Both the position numbers and the translations under genes were made by a program. Shown piece by piece: positions 44,817-55,407 of a DNA stretch of 64,000 nucleotides; position 1 is the stretch's first letter; each line of letters starts with the position of its first letter. The notes under the pieces are model-generated. The model worked only from the letters and a program-made list of their open reading frames with translations. It was not told where the DNA came from and made no database searches. The DNA is from Diplonema japonicum (Eukaryota; Euglenozoa; Diplonemea; Diplonemida; Diplonemidae), in contig OZ025669.1 of assembly GCA_964019335.1 (NCBI GenBank), positions 62,001-126,000 on the forward strand, read 5' to 3'.

Positions 44817-46223
44817 CTAGCACAGGTTAAACTGGTGCAGCCTCCTGGAATTCAGCTTTTTCTCAGTGTCCGACATCAGCACTGCCTGACGGGTTGCCCT
44901 CTCTTGTATCTGGTTTTCGATCTGCTTGCGGTGGTTCACGTCTATGGCCTTTCGTGCCTTGCGTCTCTCAATTTCTGCGGTCTCTGCATCCGCTATTTCT
45001 TGCTGAAGCTTCTCCTTTTCAAATGTGCTGCGCTTCAGCTCGGCTTGTCGCCTTGACTCTTTCTCTGCGATCTGCTGAGCGAGGTACTTGCGCATCTCTT
45101 CGCGTTCCTCAGTGACACGTTGCGTCTTTTCTAGTTCTTCCTTCTGGAGCTTTTCCCACGTTCTCTTCATCTCTTGTGTAGCTCGCCTCTCATCTTCAGC
45201 TGCCTTATCGTTCATTGACTGCGCGAGCTGTTGTGCCAGTACAACCTGCTTCGATTGTCTTGCGGTTATCTTCCCCAAAGCCTCTGCGCGCTCCCTCTCC
45301 TGCTTCTCCAGTTTTGCCAAGTGGTCCCTCTGGTGGATCCTGTCCTGCTCGGCCTCTTCTCGGATGATCTTCTCCTTAGCTGCATTCTGTGCTTTGTTTA
45401 TCTCGATGAATCTCTTCACTTCTTTCTGCGCCGCATGGCGGTGTCGCTGTTTCTCAACTTGTTCTTCCTTCAGGTCATGCTGCAGGCGTTTCAAGATTCT
45501 CTCGTCTTCCAACTTCCTCTCCTTCTCATCTGCCGCCCTCATTGCATACATCACCTGCAGCTGCTCGTCTCTCGTCTGCTTCTCCTTTATGTACGCTTCC
45601 TTCTTTTTCTCTTCTTGCTTGGCCTTTTCGACAAGCCAAACGTCCCTTTGGCTCTCTTCTTGCTTGGCGTACTCCTTCTCCTTTCGAATCAGGTCCACCT
45701 TAAAAGCTTTCGACATCTCTACTTGCTTGTCCAAAGCGTCCCTCTGTTCTACCATCCGCATCCTCTTCAAATCCTTCTGCACAACAGACTCCTTTAGCCA
45801 CTCATTGACGTCGTTGAGGCACATGCTGGCCCACAGGTCCGTTTCATTGGTGACACCAACCTTAGAACCCACGACAGACTCCTTCGCCGTGCTCACTGTT
45901 GATGCTGTAGCGAACTGGGTCTTGTCAATCCTTTTGTTTTTGTTCTTGCTCACTGCTGTGCTTATAACGCTCGCGTCCCGTTTGAGCTCTTCCTTGGCCT
46001 CTACCTTAAGCTGTGCTGCGATCCTTACCAGGTCTGACTCTGACATCTTCCCACTCTTGAACAGCTTGTCGATGTGCTTCTCCGCAAGCCCCCTCTCGGC
46101 AATGGTCATCTCATTCCTTTCTTTCAAACACAGGGCTTCTATCTTCTTCATCATCAAATTCTTCAGCTTAATTGTCCTCTTTTGGTACGACTTCTCAGCC
46201 GACAATGCTTGGACAGCCCTCAT
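44817..46223 (-). CDS. Coiled-coil protein, axonemal character (TPH-like)
   Basis: The 468-residue protein is predicted helix for most of its length. The segment after residue ~180 is a continuous Glu/Lys/Arg-rich coil (KERKLEDERILKRLQHDLKE, then YLAQQIAEKESRRQAEL) like the trichohyalin-plectin-homology proteins found in cilia, such as CFAP45/CFAP53. The N-terminal third is less charged. Its neighbour on the left is a similar protein, so the two may be old duplicates or partners. Specific identity is not established. Confidence 0.72.
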   Translation of the reverse strand: MRAVQALSAEKSYQKRTIKLKNLMMKKIEALCLKERNEMTIAERGLAEKHIDKLFKSGKMSESDLVRIAAQLKVEAKEELKRDASVISTAVSKNKNKRIDKTQFATASTVSTAKESVVGSKVGVTNETDLWASMCLNDVNEWLKESVVQKDLKRMRMVEQRDALDKQVEMSKAFKVDLIRKEKEYAKQEESQRDVWLVEKAKQEEKKKEAYIKEKQTRDEQLQVMYAMRAADEKERKLEDERILKRLQHDLKEEQVEKQRHRHAAQKEVKRFIEINKAQNAAKEKIIREEAEQDRIHQRDHLAKLEKQERERAEALGKITARQSKQVVLAQQLAQSMNDKAAEDERRATQEMKRTWEKLQKEELEKTQRVTEEREEMRKYLAQQIAEKESRRQAELKRSTFEKEKLQQEIADAETAEIERRKARKAIDVNHRKQIENQIQERATRQAVLMSDTEKKLNSRRLHQFNLC

Positions 46224-46287
46224 CTTGTTTCCTGTGATATAAATATCAACTTACGTTACCATTAGCGAAGGGGGTTAAATGTATAAC

Positions 46288-47411
46288 CTACACCGGGTCC
46301 TCCCGCGACAGGTCTTTACCCCACACCTTGCTGGCGGGCTGGCTCTGTGTTGTGTTTGGTGGGACGGCACTCATACCAAAAAGGATACTACGTTCTGAAC
46401 AAAGGACCCCTTGTCGTAGGGGTGGCCCGTTGATGTCCCGTACACGTCTTTGCTGTACTCCCTTGTCGTGAGGCCCTTCCCCAGTATGTAGAAGGTTGAG
46501 AGGGTCATGCCGGTCATGCCCAGCCCACCGAAGGACGTCCACATGATGACAACAAAACACGCTGCGCGTTGCCCGCCTGTGACTTGCGTGTTGAAAAACT
46601 TCCGCACTGCGAATACCCAGCCTTCGTAGCAAGCCGCCGTTGTGAAGATCAGAAACAGCAGGAAGAACCGCATGTTGCGTTTCCCCACACAAGTCCCCGT
46701 GACGTGGCAGTGGTGGTCGAAGTTGTCCACACACACGTCGCACCTTGCGCAGTGCGATGCTCTGGCGGGGCGGTGGATGTTGCAAGTGCTGCACCACTTG
46801 ATGGGAATCCTATAGTTCCCAACGTCCTGTGTGCTGTCTGGCTTGGCAGGCGTCGAGGGGTCGCGTTCCTGAATGCCAGGCTCTGTTGCATGAGCGAAAA
46901 GCAAGAAAGTGTGTGCGAAAATTACGGAATACAAGAGATAGGTGTCGAAATGGAGCGAAGAAAAACAGAGGAGGAGCAAGAAGTAAGGTACGAGGATGAG
47001 AAAGGCGGGGATGGCAAAGTAGGCCGAGGAGGGTGGGAGGATGACTCGCCCGTTGAGGTACATCTTGACGTTGCCGTGGCGGTAGGGCTTCCCGAGGAAT
47101 GCAGCCTCGATGGCGTCCCAGCGGTGCTCGATCCACCGAAACTTCTCCGCGAACTCTTTGGCCCGTTCTGCGTGCGTCTTGGGGGGTCTGTTCAGCGCTA
47201 CCTCGGTCTCGTGCCTTATGGCCTCTACTTGCGTCCGTGCATCCGGCACCTCCCCTGGCACCGCGTCCTTCGTGGAAACCGTCATCCCACAAAACGGGCA
47301 CTGAACCAACTCATACCCTAACCATGGGAACAGAACCCGTTCTCCACATTCGCACTTCACCTCCATCCATTGGTTCTCTCTTCCAGGGGAACCACTCTCA
47401 AGGTCCGCCAT
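46288..47411 (-). CDS. DHHC palmitoyltransferase with N-terminal zinc ribbon (first of a pair)
   Basis: Exons 47411..46377 and 46344..46288 give 363 residues after a 32-nt intron. Near the N-terminus [20 protein letters not shown] followed by FCG forms a CxC...CxxC zinc ribbon. Two membrane spans precede the Cys-rich domain: [20 protein letters not shown] and [19 protein letters not shown] with the catalytic DHHC. Two more spans follow, and then a [11 protein letters not shown] block (TTxE motif) and the PASKVWGKD tail encoded by exon 2. The enzyme attaches palmitate to cysteines on membrane proteins, usually at Golgi or plasma membrane. The C-terminal exon is confirmed by similarity to the neighbouring paralogue's PASQIWGKT. 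Confidence 0.93.
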
Positions 47412-47747
47412 TTTGTTGCCCTCCTAAGATGGATCTCGGGTATTTTCTTCTTTTTTCTTTTTTGCATGATAATAATACTCATATTCTCTTCAAAACATCT
47501 GTTTGGGCAGTCTGGATCCTGGTGCTTGCTACAACGCCGGCAATCAGTTAAAAGCGAGTTGCAGACGGAATACCTGTAGAAGGACAAGCCCACCACTACT
47601 CACCACTACTCTTTTTAGTAATAACAGTTTCATTATCAAATATATATTGTTTCTCTTGTCCAAGCAAAAAGAAAAGATGAAGAAAAAAAAAAGAACGAAA
47701 CAACACTCATGGCTTGCCATACTTAATGAGCCTGTCTTTTGTTGTTG

Positions 47748-47778
<31 letters not shown>

Positions 47779-48507
47779 CTGCTTACTATACATGGCAAAA
47801 AAAAGGAGAGGGAGGGGGAGGTGGTCTGCATGGCATCCTTGACTTGGCTCTTCAAAGTCGTGCTGTACTTCGTTATCTCCCCTCCCCCCTTTTCTTTCTT
47901 CTTCGGGTCTCCTTAAGTATGGCTCGTAACAAAAAAAAAAAAAGAGACATTTAAGAAAAAAAAGAATTCACTAAGATGGAGAAGAAAAAAAAAAACCCCC
48001 CACCAAAAGAAAATGCAAAGATATCATTGGCGCAGCAGGGGACTGTGCGGAATCCTTCGCGTGAGGGGTGACAAAAAAAAAATGAGGATAATGAAAGAAG
48101 TACGAGAAGTCAATTGTATACGTAAAGAAAAAAAAAAACATCAAATACCCCACCCCCTGATGCAGAGGTGCTGCCGTTTTATTCTTTTTGATAATGGTGC
48201 CACACAAATGAGATTCTACAAAAGAAAAAAAAAAAGGAAATCTCATAAAGCCTAAACGGAAACCTTTTTTTTTATTTCCCCCCTTTCCTTTTGTTTTATT
48301 ATTTACTTTTTTTTTCTTTGAGCAAGAGTAGGAGGCGAAAAAAAAAGGGGGGAGGACCACAATAAAAAAAAATCCTATGATAGGAACAAAGTGGTTAGCA
48401 ACGGCCCCCCCCACCAAAAAAAGAGAAAGAGAGAAACAGGGGGTGGGGGGGTGGGGTGAATGTCTTTATCTCGTTGCCAAAATACCTCTGCTCCCCCTTC
48501 CCCCTCT
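47412..48507. other. 1.1-kb homopolymer-rich spacer between the DHHC genes
   Basis: No gene seen on either strand. It holds a G24 tract (47755..47778), many A/T runs and a GT/G-rich stretch near 48437..48456. Short open frames here translate low-complexity sequence. Confidence 0.65.
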
Positions 48508-49878
48508 TTAAAGCTGCGCATCACTAACGGGATCGAGCTGTGCAGGTGTCTTTCCCCATATCTGGGAAGCTGGGACCGGACTGAACACATCTTTCAGGTT
48601 CGCCATCTTCGAGCCTAAATCGAAGGGGTTTGCCCCTACAGAATAGATGCCCTTCATCAGCTCGCGGGTAGTGAGGTTCTGCGAGGACATGAAGTAGATA
48701 GCCCCAGTCATGTTGCACATCATCTTCGTGGTGATGACAGCCCACAGGATCCCGAACATGATCCATGTGGTGTTGAGGGTAGAGTGCTCCTTCTCACGGT
48801 CGGACAATCCCCAATGTGTCAGCTTTGCGATAAGCACACCCGACCCGACTGCGTCTGCTAACGCGATCCCTACCACAAACACGACAAACGGGCGGAAGTT
48901 CCTTTTCCCCACGCACGTCCCAGTGATGTGACAGTGGTGATCAAATCGATCGACGCAAACTGTGTGATGTGTTAAATGAAGAACATGACGATGAACAAGA
49001 ATGGATACCATCACACTCCGCACAGTGGCTCGCCCTCGGCGGACGCAACACGTTGCAAGTTCTGCACCACTTCTGCTGCACTACCTTTCCGTTGATCTCC
49101 GTGTAAGCATCTTGCTGCGGGGGTCCAGGCACCCCTTTGGGTACTATGCCAGGTTCTATCAAATGCGCCATCTGTTTTTTTGTTTCTTTTTCTTCTTTTC
49201 CCCACACACCGTGATGGCGATGAAGGCAACGGCGAGGATGGCAAGAATGATGTGCAGGTAGATATCGGGGATGCTGTCCACCGTGTTGACGACGATGAGG
49301 GGCGGCGCCACGATGAGCGGGGGGAAGATCATGAAAGAGGAAGAAGGGGACAGCATGAACTTGCCGTTTTTGTACATTTTGAAGTTGCCGTACTTGAAAG
49401 GCTTGCCGAGGAAGATGCGCTCGAGGGCGTCACCCTTCGACTTGATCCATTTGAAGCGCTCAGCGAACTTCTTGGCGCTACGACCGTGCACGATCTCAGA
49501 CTGCGCCAGCAGCTTCAACTTATCCTCATCAGCCCTAGCCTGCGCTTGTATGGCCGCGTCAGGGATAGGCGCCACCACAGCAGACTGCGATGACAGGTGC
49601 GACCCACAAGTAGGGCATGTCACTGTTTGGAAGCCCAGCCACGGGAAAGTTACATTCACGCCGCAGCGACATGTGAGCTGGTACCACTCCCTCAGGCCTC
49701 TCTCTTGGGGATGAACCCACAACCCCACTTCTCTCGGCACTGCAGGTGACTCTGGGATGTTCTCAAACGGCCTCCCCGTGGGCAGTTCCTCCTCCATCCC
49801 TTGCTGCTGTTGGTCTGGCCCATTCCCCACTTCATAGTACTCCTCTTCCTCCACCTGGTGCAGGGCTGCGTCGGCCAT
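48508..49878 (-). CDS. DHHC palmitoyltransferase with N-terminal zinc ribbon (second of a pair)
   Basis: Exons 49878..49210, 49171..49009 and 48959..48508 give 427 residues; introns are 38 and 49 nt. The N-terminal ribbon CRCGVNVTFPWLGFQTVTCP is followed by TCG and parallels the neighbour gene, as does the FAERFKWIKSKGDALERIFLG segment in both position and sequence. The Cys-rich domain spans intron 2: WCRTCNVLRPPRASHCAECD then [25 protein letters not shown] block follows the last membrane spans and the C-terminus ends PASQIWGKTPAQLDPV. Function is protein S-palmitoylation. The two genes are clear tandem paralogues separated by 1.1 kb. Confidence 0.93.
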
Positions 49879-50988
49879 GGCCCTCCTGTGGTGCTGAAAG
49901 CTCTCATAATAACAATTTCAAAAAAGAATGAAGAATAATACCACAGGGGGAAACCTCGAATACGGAGGAGAGGGGAATGGGGAGGGGGACGTAAAAAAAA
50001 ACTTTGATAGTATCAACGGCCCACGGTCGCTCCCTGCTACTTGCTAACGTAGGCCCGGCATCACGTGGGTCCTAATGAGGTGGAGGACATAGGACTGTAA
50101 TCACTCAGTGCGTGTTCAGCATAGTCCCCAAGGCCTTGTAGACCACCTTCCACAGACATGGACCGCATACACAGAACACTACGACTGGCTGCCGCCGTAG
50201 CGCCTCTCCCATGCGTGGGCGATTGCCATATAAAAAAGAAAGGAGGAAGAAGAAAAAAAAAAGCAGGGCTCTGGATCAACGGTCATTGCCTGGAGCAGGG
50301 AATTAATAAAACCACGATCCTTCGGCTAAGGTGATGCCTCTAGTGGCCCAATCCGCCACACTTGTTCTTTAGAGATGAACAATGGGCGAGAGAGGCCCTG
50401 CATAGTGGATCTATGAAGACAGGAGAGGGAAACGAGAATGAAACGGTTGAGAAAGAATCTTCATGTTTTTCTTTCTTTACTTTCTGTTCTCCCTTCCTCC
50501 CTTCCTGCCGTTATACGGGAGGTGGGAGGGGGCCGAAGGGGAAGAATGAAAAAGAATTAACTAATGTTATCCTTTCTCCCTTTTTTATGAGATCCAGATC
50601 TAATAGGGTTTTCTGAACAAGAAAAAAAAAAAATACTACAAAAGAAAACCTGACCAGGTGTCCCTCATCCGACAACTAAAACTGTGGAAAAGAAAGCTGC
50701 CTGACTCGCATTCAGCTAAACATTTACCTTGTCAGAGCGATTGGCCACAATGCACTACCAACAGTAAGTCTTGGTGGGGAGGAACACAAAGCACATTCCC
50801 CCCTGATGTAAAAGCGGACGAGACAAGGGGGGGATTTTCTTCTTTCTCCGCCGGTGTTCGTGAAAACGGGCACAGGCATGGATTGGCCAGGTAAAGGGGG
50901 GGAAAAACGGTAACAAAACACTTTCCCTTCTTGAGGGTAAGGAAGCCAGACAAATAAAAATATAAAAACATAAAAAAAAAAAACATGC
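49879..50988. other. 1.1-kb spacer, no certain gene
   Basis: Mostly low complexity with A/T runs. An ordinary-composition island at about 50000..50235 contains short minus-strand frames (35-50 codons) that I cannot assign. Another island at about 50640..50900 shows no coding signal. Confidence 0.55.
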
Positions 50989-53900
50989 CTACTCATCAGG
51001 GTCAGCTGAAACAGATTTCCTGCTGTTGTTCTGAGCCTCCCCGTGCTGCGTGAAGAACTTCTCCTCTGCCTCGTTGATATGCGCATTAACCTACAGTGGT
51101 GTTACAAAGGCACGGGAACAAAAAAAAAAAAAAAAATACCTGTTTTCGAATCGTATTCATCGCCATCTTAAAAGCAGAAGGGTCCTGGGCTCTGAAGGTG
51201 CCCAATTGCCTCAAGCTCATCTGCTGCCCATTATTGTTCGGCCTTGTGGTGTGCCCGTTGACGCTCTCGTGATACGAGCCTGTCAAGTCGACCATGTCCA
51301 GCCCGATGGACTCGCCGTGGTAGCATCGGAAGGAGAAGGCAGTCTTTGTGTCGCTGATGTGAGCGAATGTCGGTCTGGAAGGGGAGTTCGGGCTGTACGC
51401 CTTCTCCTCCCCAAGCTCCGTGACGACGTTCCCCCTGCCTGCGACGTGAAGGTGTGCACTTACGTAACAAGCCACCTCCTTCGCTTCGAACAGCCCTGCC
51501 AGGTCCTTCAGCACCGAGTCCTGATCATGCATGTCGATGGCAGGATCCTTCACAAATATCGTCACATGGTCATTGTTGCTGCTGGGGTCTGTGTCCATCG
51601 CCAAGTTGATGATGTCGAATTGCAACTCGGAATTCATCCATTCCAACACCGCTGTCAGCGGGCACCACACCTCTGTGTTCCGCTTGATCCTCGGGTGCTT
51701 GTACACAAACACGAATTCCCCCACGTGCGTCCCCTCTGGCACGGCAGGCGTGTACCCATAGATAGCGGGTGCGTTCTCTATCCGTGTTGTTGACACCATC
51801 GCCTTCCCAGATATTCCACGCACCTTGAACTGGTCGGACAGCTTTATCCTGATGTCCGTGAGCCTCTCCTTCCCAGCCATGCCGCCGAACGTCGTGAGAT
51901 CCTTGCAGTACAGCGTCTTCACGTTCAGAGGGTGGATGCAGCCTGCGGAGTGTGCTTGGTACATCTTAGCCTTGTGGATGTCAAGCTTCAGCAGCGCAAG
52001 GATCTGGTAGATGTCAACGATGAGCTGTGTGTTGTGCTCGCCCATCACCTTTACCACAACAAAGTGTGTCTGCCCCGAGTCGTCGGATGTGTGATGCACG
52101 CCAGGCTTGTACGCCTTCTGGCCTTTGCTCAGTTCGTCAGGAGCCACCTCGGCAACGTGCGGCAACTCCCTTGGGACGAACTTGACGGAGTTAAAGCAGC
52201 CTTCGTGCTCGAGCGTGAACTTCGGAAGGAGCTCGTTACGGCCTGTAGGGGTGGGGAAGTCATCCACCTCGTCGATCACAGTCCACCCGCTGTCCCCCGC
52301 GTCCGGCCGTGTTGAGAGGAGCCCTTCCAGGGTCCACGAGGTTGGCTCGATGGCATTGTTGGCGAAGTCCTTCGCTGTCGCGAAAGAGTAGGATTTAATC
52401 ACCACCGTGTCTGGGAACCTAATCATCAGCGGCTGCTGGTTCCTGTCGGCCCACCTGAGTTCTACGTTCGACGTGAGGACGCCCTCTGGCTGCTGACTGC
52501 CGCTAGGCCAGTCGCCGCCCACGTTTGACGCCTTTGCGTTTTTCAAGCTCACCTCGTGCCCGCCGCCATCCCAGAACTTCAGCTCTCCGATCTGGACTGC
52601 CTTCTTCTGCACGATGGGTGTCATGATGATGATGCCCTCTTCGTCATTGATGACTTCGAAGATGTGGTGCTTAATCGTCTCAAAGGCCTCGTCATCTAAC
52701 CCGTCCTGCAGCTCCATTGTTCCCGTGCGCACGATAGTTGACAAGATGAAGGTATGCTCGTCGGTCTCCAATTTCACATTGTCCGCGTGCAGGGACAGCT
52801 CCTTCAGCGATGAGATTACGTCGTGAACGATGAACGGCACATACAGACCCTTCACCTTCAACTTGAAGGAGAACACACTGTCATTGCCTTCTTTGGCGAG
52901 GGCTTCAGCTTTAATTCTGGCGTGCCGCCCAAGGGCGTATTGGAAAATGAAAGGGGAGATGACAGTCGCGAACAGCAGAGCCCACAAGCTTACACTGTAC
53001 AGCTCGGAGGACAACATCTTGCCGTAGGGCTGCCTACCAGTTTCGTAGTCTGTTGTCATGGCGATCTCCGCTATCAGGAACGCAAACTCTGCGCGTGGTG
53101 CCATGCCCGCACCCACGACAAACCTGTGGCCGTTTTCCACTGCCAAGCCTGCCAGCAGCTTAGCCAGTATGCACGGCCCTGCTGCACACGCGATGCCCAA
53201 CAGGAATGAATTCACTGTCAGCATCTCGCTGATTGGGATGGAAAAGGCGACCGTTGAACCAAAGAATATTCTTATAAGCCATTTCGAGATCTTCTTCATC
53301 TGATTCACCCACACTTGATGCGAGCGTGGCACGCGGCTAAAGCTCATCCCCGCTACAAACGCACCCAACAGATGCGACCCTATGAGAGATCCTATAAAGC
53401 AGTACACGGCCAGCACGCACATCATCAGCAGCACCTGCACGTACCGCAGCGTGTCATAAGGGAGTTTTGTGACTTCTTCTATTTTCCTGAAGACCTTCGG
53501 GAAGAGGATGAATCCAACCGCACCGCCTACAACGACAAAGGTGGTGGAGTAGATTAAAGGGAGGATGAAGACGAGGGGTGAGGCATCTCCCTTGGCTAGG
53601 TTCGCGAGTACCACGATGGCAACGATCGAGAAAATGTCCTCGATGAAGGCGGTGGCGATCTTGATAGTTTGGCCGAGGAAGGACCCAAGGGCTTTGGCTT
53701 CCGTGAGGATCTTCGATGAGATGGCCACGCTGGTGGGGGCTAAGACGAACCCCAAAGCAAGCCCATCTGGGAAGACCGATTGATGAGTATCCTCGTAACA
53801 GGAGCTACCTTCACACAGTGTGGAGCTCGAGTTGAAGGTCGGATCGCTGCCTTCATTCGTACCCCCACCGTAGACAAGGTACACGAACAGCACGCTCGAT

Positions 53901-54214
53901 CCGATGGGGAAGAGCACGGCAAGGATCGCCACAAGGAGAGACTTCCACACCACAACCTTCAGCTTTTCGAAGTTTATGTGCATCCCACTCTCGAAAATCA
54001 TGAATGTCACCCCAATGTTCCCCACAAGTTGCAGGGAGGTCTCTTGCCCCGACGACAGGACCTTCAACACCTCAGGGCCCAGTATGACTCCCGCGGCGAT
54101 CTCGCCAAGAAGCGGGGTTATCCGCAGCTTCGAGACCGCTGCGCCACCAACATACACAGCGGCGAAGAACCCACCGAGGGTGATGATAGGGTCGTACTCT
54201 GTGAAGTCATCCAT
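50989..54214 (-). CDS. CPA2-type cation/proton antiporter with long regulatory tail
   Basis: Exons 54214..51140 and 51090..50989 join to 1058 residues after a 49-nt intron whose start is GTA plus a poly-T run. Residues ~1-430 hold about 12 membrane spans of the Kef/NhaP-like fold: LLGEIAAGVILGPEVL, FMIFESGMHINFEKL, FVLAPTSVAISSKIL and TAFIEDIFSIVAIVVL, where the Glu-Asp pair sits where CPA proteins bind ions. A conserved ER-type block MAPRAEFAFLIAE follows. The ~600-residue cytosolic tail has segments resembling ACT ligand-binding folds (THFVVVKVMGEHNTQLIVDI and a second one near the end), hinting at regulation by a small molecule. It likely exchanges Na+ or K+ for protons. Ion specificity is unknown. 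Confidence 0.85.
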
Positions 54215-54274
54215 GTTGCGTGGCTGTGGTGAATGTGAATAGGTAAGCAGAAAAGAATGGGGGAAATATCTCAA

Positions 54275-55141
54275 TTAGTACTTGACCCGTTTCCCTTCGC
54301 CCGACCTCTCTGGCAGACCAAGCGACTGCTTCACGGCGAGAGGTCGCTTTACGGTGTTTGTGTCACGGAAGGCACCGTAGTAAGCGGTCACAGACTTCGT
54401 CTTGTTGTTGATGATGTTCTCCTCGATCTCCACGTTGGGCAGCGGGACGATCGAGGCAACCTGCTCGGCAAGTACATTCCTCGGCAGAAAGTAAATTATA
54501 GTGTCCGAAACGTATTTATAAGTGTCCTTGAAGACGCTGATCCCGTCGTAAGTGCATGTGTTGCTTAGCTGTATGTCTTTAAGGTCGAAGTAGGCAGCAA
54601 GTGCGTAGTTCGGCCCACCCCATGGAGGGGACAAGAAAACTATGTCGGCTTCAAGGTGCGGGAGAAGTTTTGTGTAATCGCCAAGGATGTACTCTATCTT
54701 GTGATCCACGCCGTACACCTTTGCATTTGCCCGTGCAATGCGTAGCTTAACAGGATCGATGTCGATGGCGATGACCTTCTTGGCGATCTTCGCAAACTGG
54801 ATGCTGTTCCCCCCACACCCCGAAAACGCGTCGACAATGATGTCATGCTTCACCTCAAGGCATCTTTTCGCAATGTGCTCTGCTATCGCCTCCGGCGTGA
54901 CGCTGTACCACCCTTCCTCGTCCATTTGGATCCCTTCATCAAACTTCGACCAGAGACGATATCTCTGATCCCAATACTTCTGCAGCTCCGGGTACTTGTC
55001 TGCATCCCCGAAAGCCTGCCCGCAATATTTCCCCCCAGACAGCATCCTGACCTGGTCCACTACCATCTTCCCATCCTTCTCTAAGTAGTCCCCCTCTAAG
55101 CTCAAACTGCTCACCCGATCGCTTGATGACTCCCTGCTCAT
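54275..55141 (-). CDS. TGS1: Trimethylguanosine synthase
   Basis: The 288-residue protein is a compact TGS1 methyltransferase. The entry segment YWDQRYRLWSKFDEGIQMD is characteristic of the family. SAM-binding blocks follow: GWYSVTPEAIAEHIA, IIVDAFSGCGGNSIQFA and VIAIDIDPVKLRIARANA, then FLSPPWGGPNY, the catalytic Ser-Pro-Pro-Trp loop that stacks the m7G cap. TGS1 adds two methyl groups to the 7-methylguanosine cap of snRNAs and snoRNAs (and, in nematodes and kinetoplastid relatives, of spliced-leader RNA). It lacks the long N-terminal extension of animal TGS1, as in yeast and protists. Location is expected to be nucleus. Confidence 0.95.
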   Translation of the reverse strand: MSRESSSDRVSSLSLEGDYLEKDGKMVVDQVRMLSGGKYCGQAFGDADKYPELQKYWDQRYRLWSKFDEGIQMDEEGWYSVTPEAIAEHIAKRCLEVKHDIIVDAFSGCGGNSIQFAKIAKKVIAIDIDPVKLRIARANAKVYGVDHKIEYILGDYTKLLPHLEADIVFLSPPWGGPNYALAAYFDLKDIQLSNTCTYDGISVFKDTYKYVSDTIIYFLPRNVLAEQVASIVPLPNVEIEENIINNKTKSVTAYYGAFRDTNTVKRPLAVKQSLGLPERSGEGKRVKY

Positions 55142-55407
55142 CTTCTCACCTTAAGAAACGGATACGGGTTGTCCTTACCACTTTTTAAAAAGGTAGATGT
55201 TAATAGAGGGGGCGACTTTAAGGGGGGGGGGGGGTGCTTTTTTAAAGACTAACTGCAGACTTTTCTCTCGTTACATGCTTCTCGCCCTCTCGGAGCATGT
55301 CCTTCTTTTTTGTTCCCTTCTTTCTTTTAAACTATCACGAAACAAATAAACAAACAAAAAACACTCCTCGCTCCTCGTCTTTTTTTTCTTTTTTAAACTT
55401 CTTCCTT

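Noticed and set aside
43169-46223. The two adjacent coiled-coil genes as one split gene
   Set aside because: Each has its own ATG and stop, with a 115-nt gap, and no splice pair joins them in frame.
50061-50279. Short minus-strand frame ending Ser-Leu-Gly-Pro-Thr
   Set aside because: No ATG gives a convincing start and the N-terminal half translates a poly-A/T run; a small spliced gene cannot be excluded but is not supported.
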